From Bacteroidetes bacterium GWF2_33_16 (GTDB lineage Bacteria > Bacteroidota > Bacteroidia > Bacteroidales > UBA12077): 64,000 nucleotides of DNA. The DNA lies in assembly GCA_001768565.1 (NCBI GenBank), contig MEOE01000010.1:62001-126000 (forward strand), written 5' to 3'. The notes under the pieces are model-generated. The model had not been told where the DNA came from and did not search any database. It worked only from the letters and a program-made list of their open reading frames with translations. Each line of letters opens with the position of its first letter. Position 1 is the first letter of the stretch. Shown one piece after another: positions 1 through 10,362 of this stretch. Made by a program: the position numbers and the translations under genes.

Positions 1-852
1 AACAAGTAAGGTTTTCTGCTGTCCTTGGGAGCCTGCTTTTTTTATCGGAAATCCATTTAACGAAAGCGTTAAATCATCCTTATGTATTCCTATTGTGGTA
101 TACTGCAACATTCGATCCCTATCAATAGAATTTTTTAACAAATCTTTAAATTCACCTTCGTATAATTGCGAATCATAAATCAAATCAACTTTTTCGCGGT
201 TTTCAGAAATGCGATTATAATAATCCTGAAATATAGGTATCAGATTCTCAACAAATTTTACTCTTGTCGAATGTATCTTTTCCCCTAATCCAATTAGTTG
301 ATCATCCCATATTTCCAGTGATTCTAAATCAAAATTACGAGTTTGATAGAAATCTTTTAAAAGTTTATTTCGTTGAGCCAGCGCTCTATTATAACGTATT
401 AGTTGGTCAAGGTAGTCTTTATCGTATTGCGAAATAACACTATCCATAAATCGACGTCGTTCTTCGCTACCTTCTAGTATGAGACTATTATCCAAAGGAG
501 AAATCATAACAATGGGCAACAAACCAATATGATCCGACAGCTTCTCGTATTCCTTTTTATTACGTTTAAATATTTTCTTTTTTGTTCTTTTTAATCCACA
601 ATAAATATCCTCGGTATTTTCATTTCGGGTATATTCGCCCTGAATAACAAAAAAATCTTCGTCGTACTTAATGTTTTGAATATCTATTGGATTAAGATAA
701 CTCTTGCACATTGAAAGGTAATAAATTGCATCGAGCAGGTTTGTTTTACCAACTCCGTTGCGACCAATAAAACAGTTTATCTTTGCTGAGAAATTTATTT
801 CAAGCTCATTATAATTCTTAAAATTGATGACTGACAGCTTTTTTAAATACAT
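1..852 (-). CDS. recF: DNA replication and repair protein RecF (5' part, runs off window)
   Basis: RecF is an SMC-like ATPase that binds gapped DNA and helps RecO/RecR load RecA. I translated the minus strand from the ATG at 852-850; it stays open for 284 codons to base 1, so the C-terminal fifth to quarter of the protein is missing from the window. The N-terminus has the Walker A motif GRNGVGKT at residues 30-37 followed by LLDAIYYLSMCKSY, and further on a block reading VMISPLDNSLILEGSEERRR, typical of RecF. The visible end, GSQGQQKTLLV, is the start of the ABC signature region. The gene diverges from a TPR membrane-protein gene. On its own strand a near-match to the -7 element, AATCTTTG, lies at 877-870. 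Confidence 0.95.
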   Translation of the reverse strand, partial: MYLKKLSVINFKNYNELEINFSAKINCFIGRNGVGKTNLLDAIYYLSMCKSYLNPIDIQNIKYDEDFFVIQGEYTRNENTEDIYCGLKRTKKKIFKRNKKEYEKLSDHIGLLPIVMISPLDNSLILEGSEERRRFMDSVISQYDKDYLDQLIRYNRALAQRNKLLKDFYQTRNFDLESLEIWDDQLIGLGEKIHSTRVKFVENLIPIFQDYYNRISENREKVDLIYDSQLYEGEFKDLLKNSIDRDRMLQYTTIGIHKDDLTLSLNGFPIKKAGSQGQQKTLLV

Positions 853-963
853 GCTAATGCTACTTTTTGCAAAGATTTGATTTATTAATCAGAATTAAAA
901 AATATACGTCACATAAATATCAATTTTTATAAACAAAATATTTTAAAAATTATCCAAAAGAAT

Positions 964-971
964 TACATTTG
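964..971 (+). promoter_or_regulatory. -7 promoter element TACATTTG for the TPR gene
   Basis: TACATTTG matches the Bacteroidota sigma-ABfr -7 consensus TAnnTTTG exactly and lies 45 bases before the ATG at 1017. I see no clear TTTG -33 box at the right spacing, so this is a partial match. Confidence 0.5.
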
Positions 972-1016
972 CGGTTCATAAATTTCAGGAAAAATATTTA
1001 ATAATTGTAAAATACG

Positions 1017-1706
1017 ATGAGCAAAAAGAAATTATCAAACCAGGATCAGTTCGAATCAGTTGAAAACGCATTAAGTAAAACAGAACATTATATTGAGGAA
1101 AATCAGAAAAGTCTTACCATAATTATTTTGGCTATAGTAATTATAATTGGTGGTTATTTGGGATATAAACGTTTTGTTGTTGTTCCTCAAGAGAATGAAG
1201 CTTTAGCTCAAATGTGGATGGCAGAACAATATTTTGCTCGCGACTCTTTTAATCTTGCACTTAACGGAGATGGAAACTATTTAGGTTTTCTAAATATAAT
1301 AGATGATTATAGTATTACTAAATCAGCTAATCTTGCAAGTTATTATGCTGGTATAAGTTACTTACATATGGGTCAATACGAGAAAGCAATCGAGTATTTA
1401 AAGAAATTCGAATCTAAAGACAAGATGATTGCTCCTATTGCTTATGGAGCAATTGGTGATGCTAATATGGAACTTAATAATACGAAGGAAGCATTAACAT
1501 TTTATAAAAAGGCAGCAAATGATTTTACTAATAACTTCACTACTCCTTTGTATCTGTTAAAAGTTGGTTTTGTTTACGAGCAAATGGGCGATTTTGAAGA
1601 AGCAATAAAAGTTTACCAGCGTATTCAAAGCGAATTTCCAAATTCAACTGAAGGGCGCCAGATTGAAAAATATATAGCGCAAGCTGAATTATTAATGAAA
1701 AAATAA
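1017..1706 (+). CDS. TPR-repeat membrane-anchored protein
   Basis: 229 residues. The N-terminus is short, polar and cytoplasmic; residues about 31-54 (SLTIIILAIVIIIGGYLGYK) form one transmembrane helix, and the rest is a soluble TPR domain. TPR units are visible around residues 108-135 (ASYYAGISYLHMGQYEKAIEYL), 140-170 and 175-215 (LLKVGFVYEQMGDFEEAIKVY). This layout, one N-terminal helix followed by TPRs, resembles YfgM/ancillary SecYEG-associated proteins, but I infer no specific partner. It lies between recF (divergent) and ribH (same strand), an arrangement I recall as common in Bacteroidota. A hairpin terminator follows it. Confidence 0.8.
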   Translation: MSKKKLSNQDQFESVENALSKTEHYIEENQKSLTIIILAIVIIIGGYLGYKRFVVVPQENEALAQMWMAEQYFARDSFNLALNGDGNYLGFLNIIDDYSITKSANLASYYAGISYLHMGQYEKAIEYLKKFESKDKMIAPIAYGAIGDANMELNNTKEALTFYKKAANDFTNNFTTPLYLLKVGFVYEQMGDFEEAIKVYQRIQSEFPNSTEGRQIEKYIAQAELLMKK

Positions 1707-1733
1707 AAAAATATTTGAAATAATAAATAATAG

Positions 1734-1758
1734 ATCCTGAGAAATCAGGATTTTTTAT
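1734..1758 (+). terminator. Rho-independent terminator after the TPR gene
   Basis: Perfect 7-bp stem ATCCTGA / TCAGGAT with a GAAA tetraloop, followed directly by a run of T residues. It separates the TPR gene from ribH, so ribH probably has its own promoter. Confidence 0.85.
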
Positions 1759-1792
1759 TTGTATAGTTTAATTTTGAAGAAAAAATAATATT

Positions 1793-2296
1793 ATGGCTAC
1801 AAATTTAAAAAACCTGTCAGATTACGATATCAAATCAGTTCCCTCAGCTGCTGGTATGCGCTTTGGAATTGTCGTTGCCGAATGGAACACAGATATAACG
1901 AATTCTTTACTTAAAGGAGCTCACGAAACACTAATAAAAAATGGAGCTAAAGAAGACGACATACTTGTTAAATTTGTTCCTGGTAGTATTGAATTAACTT
2001 TAGGAGCACAATTTATGGCCGAATATGCCGATCTAGATGCAGTTATATGCCTGGGTTGTGTAATTCAAGGCGAAACACGACATTTTGATTATGTTTGTCA
2101 GAGTGTTACTCATGGCATAACAGAGTTAAACATGAATTATAATATTCCTTTTATTTATGGAGTACTAACTACTGATAATATTCAGCAAGCACAAGAGCGA
2201 GCTGGTGGAATACATGGAAATAAAGGTGACGAAGCTGCTGTAACTGCTATAAAGATGGCTCAATTACAGCGCGAAATGGAAGCATTGGAAGAATAA
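1793..2296 (+). CDS. ribH: 6,7-dimethyl-8-ribityllumazine synthase
   Basis: Penultimate enzyme of riboflavin synthesis: it condenses 5-amino-6-ribitylaminouracil with 3,4-dihydroxy-2-butanone 4-phosphate. 167 residues, the usual length. Recognisable family blocks are [12 protein letters not shown] near residues 25-36 (substrate-binding aromatic W), [12 protein letters not shown] near 62-73, [17 protein letters not shown] (the catalytic loop with the conserved histidine) near 86-102 and the C-terminal [11 protein letters not shown]. No other riboflavin gene is nearby, so the rest of the pathway must be elsewhere. The start ATG at 1793 gives the only full-length reading. Confidence 0.96.
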   Translation: MATNLKNLSDYDIKSVPSAAGMRFGIVVAEWNTDITNSLLKGAHETLIKNGAKEDDILVKFVPGSIELTLGAQFMAEYADLDAVICLGCVIQGETRHFDYVCQSVTHGITELNMNYNIPFIYGVLTTDNIQQAQERAGGIHGNKGDEAAVTAIKMAQLQREMEALEE

Positions 2297-2320
2297 AAAC
2301 ATAGAATTCTATTTTAAAAA

Positions 2321-2349
2321 GAGATGAAAAATTAGTTCATCTCTTTTTT
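2321..2349 (+). terminator. Rho-independent terminator after ribH
   Basis: Stem GAGATGAA (2321-2328) pairs with TTCATCTC (2336-2343) around a 7-base loop, followed by eight T residues. Confidence 0.88.
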
Positions 2350-2432
2350 TTGTAAAGGTCTAGTAATAAATACATATCATTAAAACATTAATTTTACTTA
2401 GAAAATACTATTAATAATTTGAGTTAATAAAC

Positions 2433-2461
2433 TTGTTTTCTCAAGAATTTTAATATTTTTG
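2433..2461 (+). promoter_or_regulatory. Promoter of the tRNA-Thr/Tyr/Gly cluster
   Basis: TTG at 2433-2435 and TATTTTTG at 2454-2461 (exact TAnnTTTG) are separated by 18 bases, within the accepted Bacteroidota -33/-7 spacing. The first tRNA begins 31 bases after the -7 element. Confidence 0.7.
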
Positions 2462-2492
2462 CAACGCTTAATAAAAATGTTCTTTCATTTTT

Positions 2493-2566
2493 GCCGATGT
2501 AGCTCAGTTGGCCAGAGCAGCTGATTTGTAATCAGCTGGTCGGGGGTTCGAATCCCTCCATCGGCT
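2493..2566 (+). tRNA. tRNA-Thr(TGT)
   Basis: 74 bases. The acceptor arm GCCGATG pairs with CATCGGC, the discriminator is T, and the anticodon stem GCTGA/TCAGC encloses the loop TTTGTAA with anticodon TGT at 2527-2529 (reads ACA). The D-loop AGCTCAGTTGG and T-loop GGTTCGAATCC are canonical. No CCA is encoded. First of three tandem tRNAs. Confidence 0.97.
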
Positions 2567-2581
2567 CTTTAAGTTTTTGTT

Positions 2582-2667
2582 GGGGAGATACCTAAGTGGC
2601 CAACAGGGGCAGACTGTAAATCTGCTGGCGTACGCCTTCGTAGGTTCGAATCCTGCTCTCCCCACCA
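2582..2667 (+). tRNA. tRNA-Tyr(GTA), CCA encoded
   Basis: Class II tRNA with a long variable arm, as usual for bacterial tRNA-Tyr. Acceptor GGGGAGA pairs with TCTCCCC, discriminator A at 2664, and the 3' CCA (2665-2667) is present in the DNA. The anticodon stem GCAGA/TCTGC encloses CTGTAAA with anticodon GTA at 2616-2618. It lies 15 bases after tRNA-Thr. Confidence 0.97.
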
Positions 2668-2674
2668 ACATATT

Positions 2675-2747
2675 GCGGGAGTAGCTCAGTTGGTAGAGCA
2701 TTAGCCTTCCAAGCTAAGGGTCGCGGATTCGAGTTCCGTCTCCCGCT
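2675..2747 (+). tRNA. tRNA-Gly(TCC)
   Basis: 73 bases. Acceptor GCGGGAG pairs with CTCCCGC, discriminator T, anticodon stem TTAGC/GCTAA encloses CTTCCAA with anticodon TCC at 2708-2710 (reads GGA). No encoded CCA. Last member of the cluster; a terminator follows within a few bases. Confidence 0.97.
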
Positions 2748-2750
2748 CAA

Positions 2751-2781
2751 AAAAAAGATTGCCTAAAAGCAATCTTTTTTT
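2751..2781 (+). terminator. Rho-independent terminator closing the tRNA cluster
   Basis: GATTGC (2757-2762) pairs with GCAATC (2769-2774) around CTAAAA; flanking A and T runs lengthen the stem and supply the T-tract. Confidence 0.85.
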
Positions 2782-2980
2782 GTATTATATAAAAACTATC
2801 TCAAATTCATCACATAAATAACACTAAACATACAAGCTATAATTAAAAGGCCAAAGTAAAGTTAGAATGTTACTTCAAGAGAACTATTAATAACTAACCG
2901 TTTTGTAAAATTAAATGTGTTCTGCTTAATCCAAATTCATTTATAATAATATGCTCAATGGCCCACATACTAAAAATAAA

Positions 2981-3007
2981 AAAGCTGCCTATATTTTTGG
3001 CAGCTTT
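2981..3007 (-). terminator. Terminator after yidC (possibly bidirectional)
   Basis: AAAGCTGCC (2981-2989) pairs with GGCAGCTTT (2999-3007). On the minus strand the stem is followed by a T-rich stretch, so it ends the yidC transcript; T residues follow it on the plus strand too. The rest of 2782-2980 is AT-rich with no recognisable gene. Confidence 0.8.
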
Positions 3008-3027
3008 TTCTTGTATTTCAGGTTTAA

Positions 3028-4908
3028 TTATTTTTTTGGATTAAATCCTCGTTTTTTAGCAGCATCTTCTATTCGCTGCTGCCATTTTGATTTTACAACG
3101 GGTTTCTTTTTATTCTCATGTATTTTGCGCATAATTTCTTCATCATTAACAAACCGTCTGATAATTATTGTTTGTCCTAGCGTAAATATATTAGATAGAA
3201 AATAATAGTAGCTTAAACCGGCTGAATAGCTATTAAAAAAGAATAACATCATAATCGGCATCATCCATGTCATCATAAACTTCATACCTGGAACCTGCTG
3301 ATTTGTATCCCCCATTTGCTCTGTGCTTAATCTAGTTGTAAAAATTAAAGCAATAGCCATTAAAATGGTAAACAAACTAATATGATCACCATATCCTAAT
3401 GGAACTGTAAAAGGCAAATCTAATATTGAATCGTAGGATGAAAGGTCATCTGCCCATAAGAAACTTTTTTGGCGTAATTCAAAAGATGATGGAAAGAACC
3501 TAAACATAGCTATAATAATTGGAAATTGTATAAGCATTGGAATACACCCTCCCATTGGATTAACACCTGCCTTTTTATACATTGCCATGGTAGCTTGTTG
3601 TTTTTTCATGGCATCTTCCTTTTTAGGAAATTTCTTCCCAATCTCATCTACCTCAGGTTTTAAAACCCTCATTTTTGCTGTAGATAAATATGACTTATAT
3701 GTAAGTGGGAATAAGATGATTTTAATAAAAATAGTTAACAATAGGATTATTAAACCATAGTTTAAAATGTAATTATCTAAAAAGTTAAATACATTTATTA
3801 CGATATACCTATTTATCCATCCAAAAATTCCCCAGCCAAGCGGAACAATACGTTCAAAATCATTTTCATATTCTTTAAGTGTATTAAAATGATTTGGTCC
3901 AAAATAAAATTCCAATTGAACAGTTGATTTTTCAACATTTTCAAAGGGAATACCAATGGATGAAGTAAAATATTTAAGGTATTTTCCAGGTTCGTCATCA
4001 TCTTTTAAATTCTGGAACTCAATTATAGCATTTGGAAAGTAATTCTTAGCAACCAATATAGAGGAGAAAAATTGCTGTTGGTACGAAATCCATTTTATCT
4101 TTTCGTTTAATTCTTCCTTTTGGCCATCTTTTCCTCTTGATGTTAAAGAATTTACTTCATCATTAAAAAATTTATATCCAATTGTAGTATACGTATTTTC
4201 GTTTTTTGCACCCTTCTCAAGTTGGGGCGAATATAACGACCATTTAAGATCAATTACATTTAAATTACTAGCAATTACCTCGTTTATACCTACAAAATTT
4301 ATATTAAAATCCATTTTGTAGCTATTCGGATAAATAGTATATACATACTCGATATACTTACCTTCGCCAGCATATAATCGTAGTTTTACTGTTTTTGAAT
4401 CATTTTCGGCAAAATACGAATCAACTTCTTCTATAGCACTAAAAAACAGATCATTCGTTATAATGCTTCGGTTTTGTGAAAAGAAATTTAGTCCAAAAAT
4501 AGTAGAATCACCATCAAAAAGAATTAATGGTTGTTGAGTATATGTCTTAAATTGTTTTAGTTCAACAGAATAAATGCGTCCACCTTTATTTGTTAATTTA
4601 ACCTTCATCAGGTCATTTTCAATAGTAATAAAGCTTTGTGTACCTTCTGCAGCATCAGCAAAATTGCCATACAAACTTTTTAATTGATCTTTATCAGTTG
4701 TACCTTCAGAAACTTCAGGTTTTGGAAGCAAGGCTCTTGCTTCTTCCATAGCTTTTTCCTGCATAATCTGATCTTGACGCACTATTTCCAACGAATCTCT
4801 CTTATGCTTAGCATCTTCAATCTGCTCCTTCGAAGGTTGATTCATTACACTATACAACACCAAAATACCTGCAATTAGTATAATTCCTATAATCGAATTC
4901 CTATCCAT
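3028..4908 (-). CDS. yidC: Membrane protein insertase YidC
   Basis: Inserts membrane proteins into the inner membrane, alone or with SecYEG. 626 residues, the long Gram-negative form: one N-terminal helix (SIIGIILIAGILVLYSVM), a linker, the large periplasmic P1 domain (about residues 75-355), then the conserved C-terminal insertase core (about 370-600) with the family blocks YGLIILLLTIFIKIILFPLT, MYKKAGVNPMGGCIPMLIQF and SAGLSYYYFLSNIF. The basic tail ending KKRGFNPKK is typical for ribosome contact. It is the last gene of a minus-strand run after the DUF349 protein and pyrG; the gap to pyrG is 56 bases. Confidence 0.96.
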   Translation of the reverse strand: MDRNSIIGIILIAGILVLYSVMNQPSKEQIEDAKHKRDSLEIVRQDQIMQEKAMEEARALLPKPEVSEGTTDKDQLKSLYGNFADAAEGTQSFITIENDLMKVKLTNKGGRIYSVELKQFKTYTQQPLILFDGDSTIFGLNFFSQNRSIITNDLFFSAIEEVDSYFAENDSKTVKLRLYAGEGKYIEYVYTIYPNSYKMDFNINFVGINEVIASNLNVIDLKWSLYSPQLEKGAKNENTYTTIGYKFFNDEVNSLTSRGKDGQKEELNEKIKWISYQQQFFSSILVAKNYFPNAIIEFQNLKDDDEPGKYLKYFTSSIGIPFENVEKSTVQLEFYFGPNHFNTLKEYENDFERIVPLGWGIFGWINRYIVINVFNFLDNYILNYGLIILLLTIFIKIILFPLTYKSYLSTAKMRVLKPEVDEIGKKFPKKEDAMKKQQATMAMYKKAGVNPMGGCIPMLIQFPIIIAMFRFFPSSFELRQKSFLWADDLSSYDSILDLPFTVPLGYGDHISLFTILMAIALIFTTRLSTEQMGDTNQQVPGMKFMMTWMMPIMMLFFFNSYSAGLSYYYFLSNIFTLGQTIIIRRFVNDEEIMRKIHENKKKPVVKSKWQQRIEDAAKKRGFNPKK

Positions 4909-4964
4909 TTTCTAATATTATTTACTTTATGAATTAATTTAAAATTTATCTGATATTTACCTAT

Positions 4965-6587
<1,623 letters not shown>

Positions 6588-6598
6588 TTAACAATTAT

Positions 6599-8620
6599 CT
6601 ATTGATCATTTTCATTATCAGACTTATCAATTAGTCTGATTTTTTCTTCCATTACTTGAATTTCTTTTTTCGCTTCCTCAATCTTATTAGTATAATCCTT
6701 TATCATCTCCTTAGCTTGAGCTGAATCCGAGTTAAAAAATCCTAAATTATTTTCCCAAAGTGTAATATTATTTTCAAGTTTTTTAATCTTGTTAAAAAAC
6801 TTATCTCTTTCATGTCGGATTTTATTATTAGCTTTTGGTTTATGCTGCAAATTATCTAAATGAGACTTGAATTTTAGCAATTTTCTTTCCGATTCACCAA
6901 TTTTAAGTTTATCAAACTGGCTATTAATTACCTCTCTAAATTCATTCTGAATTTTGTCTTTTACATTAAATGGCACAAAGCCAATCTCACCCCATTCTTC
7001 CTGAAATTTCTTCAGATCTTCGAAATTTTGTTGTGGATCATCAGTAAATTGGAAGTTCTTAACCTGTTCGATAATATCTTGTTTCAGTTTTAGATTCTTT
7101 TCGTACTCACCTTCGATATTGGAATAATATTCAGTTTTGCGATTAAAGAAATGATCACAAGCAGCACGAAATCTTTTCCATATCTTATCTGATTGTTTTC
7201 GAGGAACCGGACCAACAGCTTTCCACTGTTTTTGCAACTCGATCAAGTCCTTTGTAACCTTTTTCCAGTCTGTACTATCTTTTAAGGCTTCAGCATTTTC
7301 ACAAAGCTCCAATTTCTTAGCTAAATTAGTGTCTTGTAATTCTTTATTCTGAGCATAGAATTCGCGTTTCTCTTCAAAAAATTTATCGCAGGCATTTCTA
7401 AATCGAGCATAAATTTTGTTGTTGTCCTTTTTAGGAGCAAATCCAATTGTTCTCCAAACTTTCTGAAGCTCAAGTATCTCTTGTGTTTTATCTATCCAGT
7501 CTTTGTGTGATTCAATTTTCTGGTTCAAGATGGTTTCAGCCTTCTGACACAGTTCATCCTTTTGATCAAGGTTGTTTTTCTGATCGTCTTTTAGGTTTTT
7601 AAAATAATCTTGGTGTTTTTTATTTATAACTCTTGTAGCTTCTTTAAATCGATCCCAAATAACATCACGCTGATCATTTGGTACGGGTCCTATTTCGCGC
7701 CACTGATTATGTAATTTTTGTAATGTTTTAAATGCAATAACAATTGAGCTATGTTCAATTAGTTTCTCTGATTTTTCGCAGATTTCAGTTTTTAGTTCAA
7801 GATTCTTCTTTAAATCAAGATCTCGCAATTCTTTATTAATACTAATATAATCATAGAATTTCTCAACATGGTGATTATATGTGCTCCATAAATCTTTTAG
7901 TTGTTGCTGAGGTACCGGACCAGTTTCCTTCCATTGTTTTTGTAACTCTCTAAATTCCTGGAAAGTATCACCGATTGACTCATTATTATTCGAAATTTCT
8001 TTTAGTTTCTCAATAATTGCATACTTCTTATCAAGATTCGATTCTTTAACTTTCTCAAGCGATCTGTTATATTCAGCTTTATATCTTCGGTATTTTTTAA
8101 ATAAGTCTTTTAGTTCAAGTTCTAAAGGATCTTCGGAGAGCACAAAATCTTCAATATTACCTCCATCCTTTATATACTGTTTACGTTTTTGCTCATTTAT
8201 TGCTTTTTGTTTTTTATAAAAGCTAGCTTTTATAGCTTCAACTTCGCGTCGAATTTGATTTATTGGTTGTGTCTCAATGTATTTACTAAGCTCTTCGACT
8301 AACTTATCTCTCTCAAATAAATTAAAATCCACTTCAATTTTTGATTGATCTTCTGATTGGTAGATTTTATTTACTTCTGTCGTTTCGTCATCCATTTGAG
8401 AATCATCAGTATCTATTGTAATTGAAGATTCCAATTCTTGTTCTTGGTTGGTTTCAGAAACGGGATGAGATTCAGCTTCCTGTTCTTCACTCTCGAAATG
8501 CTCTACCGACTTCTTCTTGCTTTTTTTGCCTGTAGTTTTTTCTGAGTTTTCAGATGATTTTTCTTCAATGTGCTGTTCATCATGAACAGAGTCAGAGTTT
8601 TCTAAATTTTGAGTTTCCAT
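6599..8620 (-). CDS. DUF349-repeat protein
   Basis: 673 residues. The first ~110 residues are acidic, low-complexity and glutamine/serine rich. The rest is helical and built from five DUF349-like repeats, each with a conserved W...GPVP (or GFAP/GFVP) turn: QWKETGPVP, QWREIGPVP, VWRTIGFAP, QWKAVGPVP and EWGEIGFVP, each followed by a W/IxRFR-type helix. The C-terminus is a coiled coil. No enzymatic motif is visible. The family's biochemical role is not established to my knowledge; position upstream of pyrG-yidC suggests a core cellular function. First gene of the minus-strand run. Confidence 0.85.
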   Translation of the reverse strand: METQNLENSDSVHDEQHIEEKSSENSEKTTGKKSKKKSVEHFESEEQEAESHPVSETNQEQELESSITIDTDDSQMDDETTEVNKIYQSEDQSKIEVDFNLFERDKLVEELSKYIETQPINQIRREVEAIKASFYKKQKAINEQKRKQYIKDGGNIEDFVLSEDPLELELKDLFKKYRRYKAEYNRSLEKVKESNLDKKYAIIEKLKEISNNNESIGDTFQEFRELQKQWKETGPVPQQQLKDLWSTYNHHVEKFYDYISINKELRDLDLKKNLELKTEICEKSEKLIEHSSIVIAFKTLQKLHNQWREIGPVPNDQRDVIWDRFKEATRVINKKHQDYFKNLKDDQKNNLDQKDELCQKAETILNQKIESHKDWIDKTQEILELQKVWRTIGFAPKKDNNKIYARFRNACDKFFEEKREFYAQNKELQDTNLAKKLELCENAEALKDSTDWKKVTKDLIELQKQWKAVGPVPRKQSDKIWKRFRAACDHFFNRKTEYYSNIEGEYEKNLKLKQDIIEQVKNFQFTDDPQQNFEDLKKFQEEWGEIGFVPFNVKDKIQNEFREVINSQFDKLKIGESERKLLKFKSHLDNLQHKPKANNKIRHERDKFFNKIKKLENNITLWENNLGFFNSDSAQAKEMIKDYTNKIEEAKKEIQVMEEKIRLIDKSDNENDQ

Positions 8621-8770
8621 TTGTCGAATTATTTAATCATTGTATTTTATAAGCAAAGGCTTAGTAAAAATTACAAGCTACGAAAATAAATATTTAACAA
8701 TTAATACTCAAAGATTTTCGTACTAAATGTTTAACAAAATACAATTTATAATAACTATATCAAAAAACAA

Positions 8771-8800
8771 AACTGTCTGAAAATTAATATTCAGACAGTT
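8771..8800 (-). terminator. Terminator after the FadL-like gene
   Basis: 11-bp inverted repeat AACTGTCTGAA / TTCAGACAGTT with an 8-base loop; on the minus strand it is followed by a T-rich stretch. Confidence 0.85.
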
Positions 8801-8834
8801 ATTGCAAAAATTAATCAAATGTAACTCCGTAATC

Positions 8835-10298
8835 CTAAAATTTAAACCCAATTGACAGGATGAAATTATTTTGTTTTGTATTAATTGTTGTATTATTTGG
8901 ATTATACTCGAATAGCGTTAATTTATAATCATTTACCAATTGTGAATATGCAAAATCAACAAAGAAATTCTTAACCCGGTAACCTATACCTCCAGCAAAT
9001 GTTAAATAGCTTGTTTCATGATTGATTGAATAATCTGTTTTTACAAATGGACTGGTTGAATATGCTGCGCCACCTCTTAAATATACGGGTCCGGTTCTAA
9101 ATTCAGCGCCAACCCTAATATTATGCTGGGCCTGATATAGATTTTGAATTGCTGTATTATCAATTTGAACATCTTGCAAATCATCATCTTCTTCTAATTT
9201 CATTGTAGAATAATCAACATACTCATAATCAATATCAAATAATGCAAACTTACTAATTTGAAGTCCTAACGAACCTATAAATCGCATAGGAGTATTTAAG
9301 TTATAATTATTTCTACCTCCATTAGATGCAGAAAAATCATCGTTATCAAATACAGAACTAACTTCAACAGAAAACTCGTCCTGCAACTCATAAAACGTGG
9401 GTAAATGAATTGCTAAACCAAGTCTTAAGAAATCAATTGGTTTATAAATGGCTCCAACTTTAAAGGTAAACCCAGTACCAGTTATCTCTGTTTTTTCTAA
9501 GTAATTAAACGAGAGCAATGAATCTAAGGGAGTTATCGCTGATTCGCTTTCAAAGTGAGAACTGCTTTGTGAGTAATTTAAGGTTTCAATTCCAATACTT
9601 GCCCCAATGTAAAGTTGATGAGAATAATTTGCACCAAAAGTAATATTATAGATTCCTTTTGAACCTTCGGTTTGAATAGTTTTACTTTGATTTATTCTAA
9701 AACCATCTACATCTTCCATTAAGCGATCTGTTGCATCAGAAATAATCATAGTGTCTACATCCTCATTCAAAACGTATGTTTGCCATAATAACTCATGAAA
9801 GAGTGGATCCCAGGCTCCATCAACATTAGCTCCATCAACAGCATATTCCAGAAGTGAATAATTACTTACACCACTAAAATAAATGTTTCGGCTAAAGTTA
9901 TTTACCTTGTTATAAGTAACTGAAAAATTAAAGTTCGTCCATCGGGTATCTGAATTTGTAAGATCATAAGATGCAACAAATCCAAAATTATTAATATTCA
10001 TTTTGTACTTATTATCATTAAATGAATTTCCCAAATAAGATGATGTTGTTTTATCGAATAAAAGACCTGGTGAAAAAACTAATTCAGAACTTTGAAAAAC
10101 ACCAATTCCACCTGGGTTAATCGAAAGTGATCCCAAATCACCACCCAAAGCTCCGAATGCTCCACCCATACCAACAAAGCGAGCGGTACCACCATAATTA
10201 TTCTGTGAGAACACCAATGAATTATCAACATAAATGCTTTGAGAAAATATAGATGTATTTATTAAAAATATTGCTATAATAATATATAACCTTTTCAT
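8835..10298 (-). CDS. FadL/OmpP1/TodX-like outer-membrane protein
   Basis: 487 residues when started at MKRLYIIIAIF (ATG at 10298-10296), which gives a clean signal peptide ending at SIFSQ; the reading extends ten codons further upstream but without a signal-peptide rationale. The mature N-terminus has the GMGGAFGALGGDLGSLSINPGGIG block, the hallmark of FadL/OmpP1-type transporters (hatch region). The rest is alternating beta-strand sequence with aromatic girdles, and the protein ends in an aromatic residue (GFKF), as expected for an outer-membrane barrel. Substrate unknown; family members carry hydrophobic compounds. It follows the tyrosine-rich lipoprotein gene by 64 bases. Confidence 0.85.
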   Translation of the reverse strand: MKRLYIIIAIFLINTSIFSQSIYVDNSLVFSQNNYGGTARFVGMGGAFGALGGDLGSLSINPGGIGVFQSSELVFSPGLLFDKTTSSYLGNSFNDNKYKMNINNFGFVASYDLTNSDTRWTNFNFSVTYNKVNNFSRNIYFSGVSNYSLLEYAVDGANVDGAWDPLFHELLWQTYVLNEDVDTMIISDATDRLMEDVDGFRINQSKTIQTEGSKGIYNITFGANYSHQLYIGASIGIETLNYSQSSSHFESESAITPLDSLLSFNYLEKTEITGTGFTFKVGAIYKPIDFLRLGLAIHLPTFYELQDEFSVEVSSVFDNDDFSASNGGRNNYNLNTPMRFIGSLGLQISKFALFDIDYEYVDYSTMKLEEDDDLQDVQIDNTAIQNLYQAQHNIRVGAEFRTGPVYLRGGAAYSTSPFVKTDYSINHETSYLTFAGGIGYRVKNFFVDFAYSQLVNDYKLTLFEYNPNNTTINTKQNNFILSIGFKF

Positions 10299-10362
10299 GA
10301 GTGTATATTTAAATTTTAAGATAAACAAAATTCATTATGAAAACTATGTATTACAAATAAAC

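Noticed and set aside
2504..2701. Minus-strand open reading frame across the tRNA cluster
   Set aside because: It is antisense to three tRNA genes and gives the well-known spurious protein pattern (GRAGFEPTKAY, RWRDSNPRPADYKSAA).
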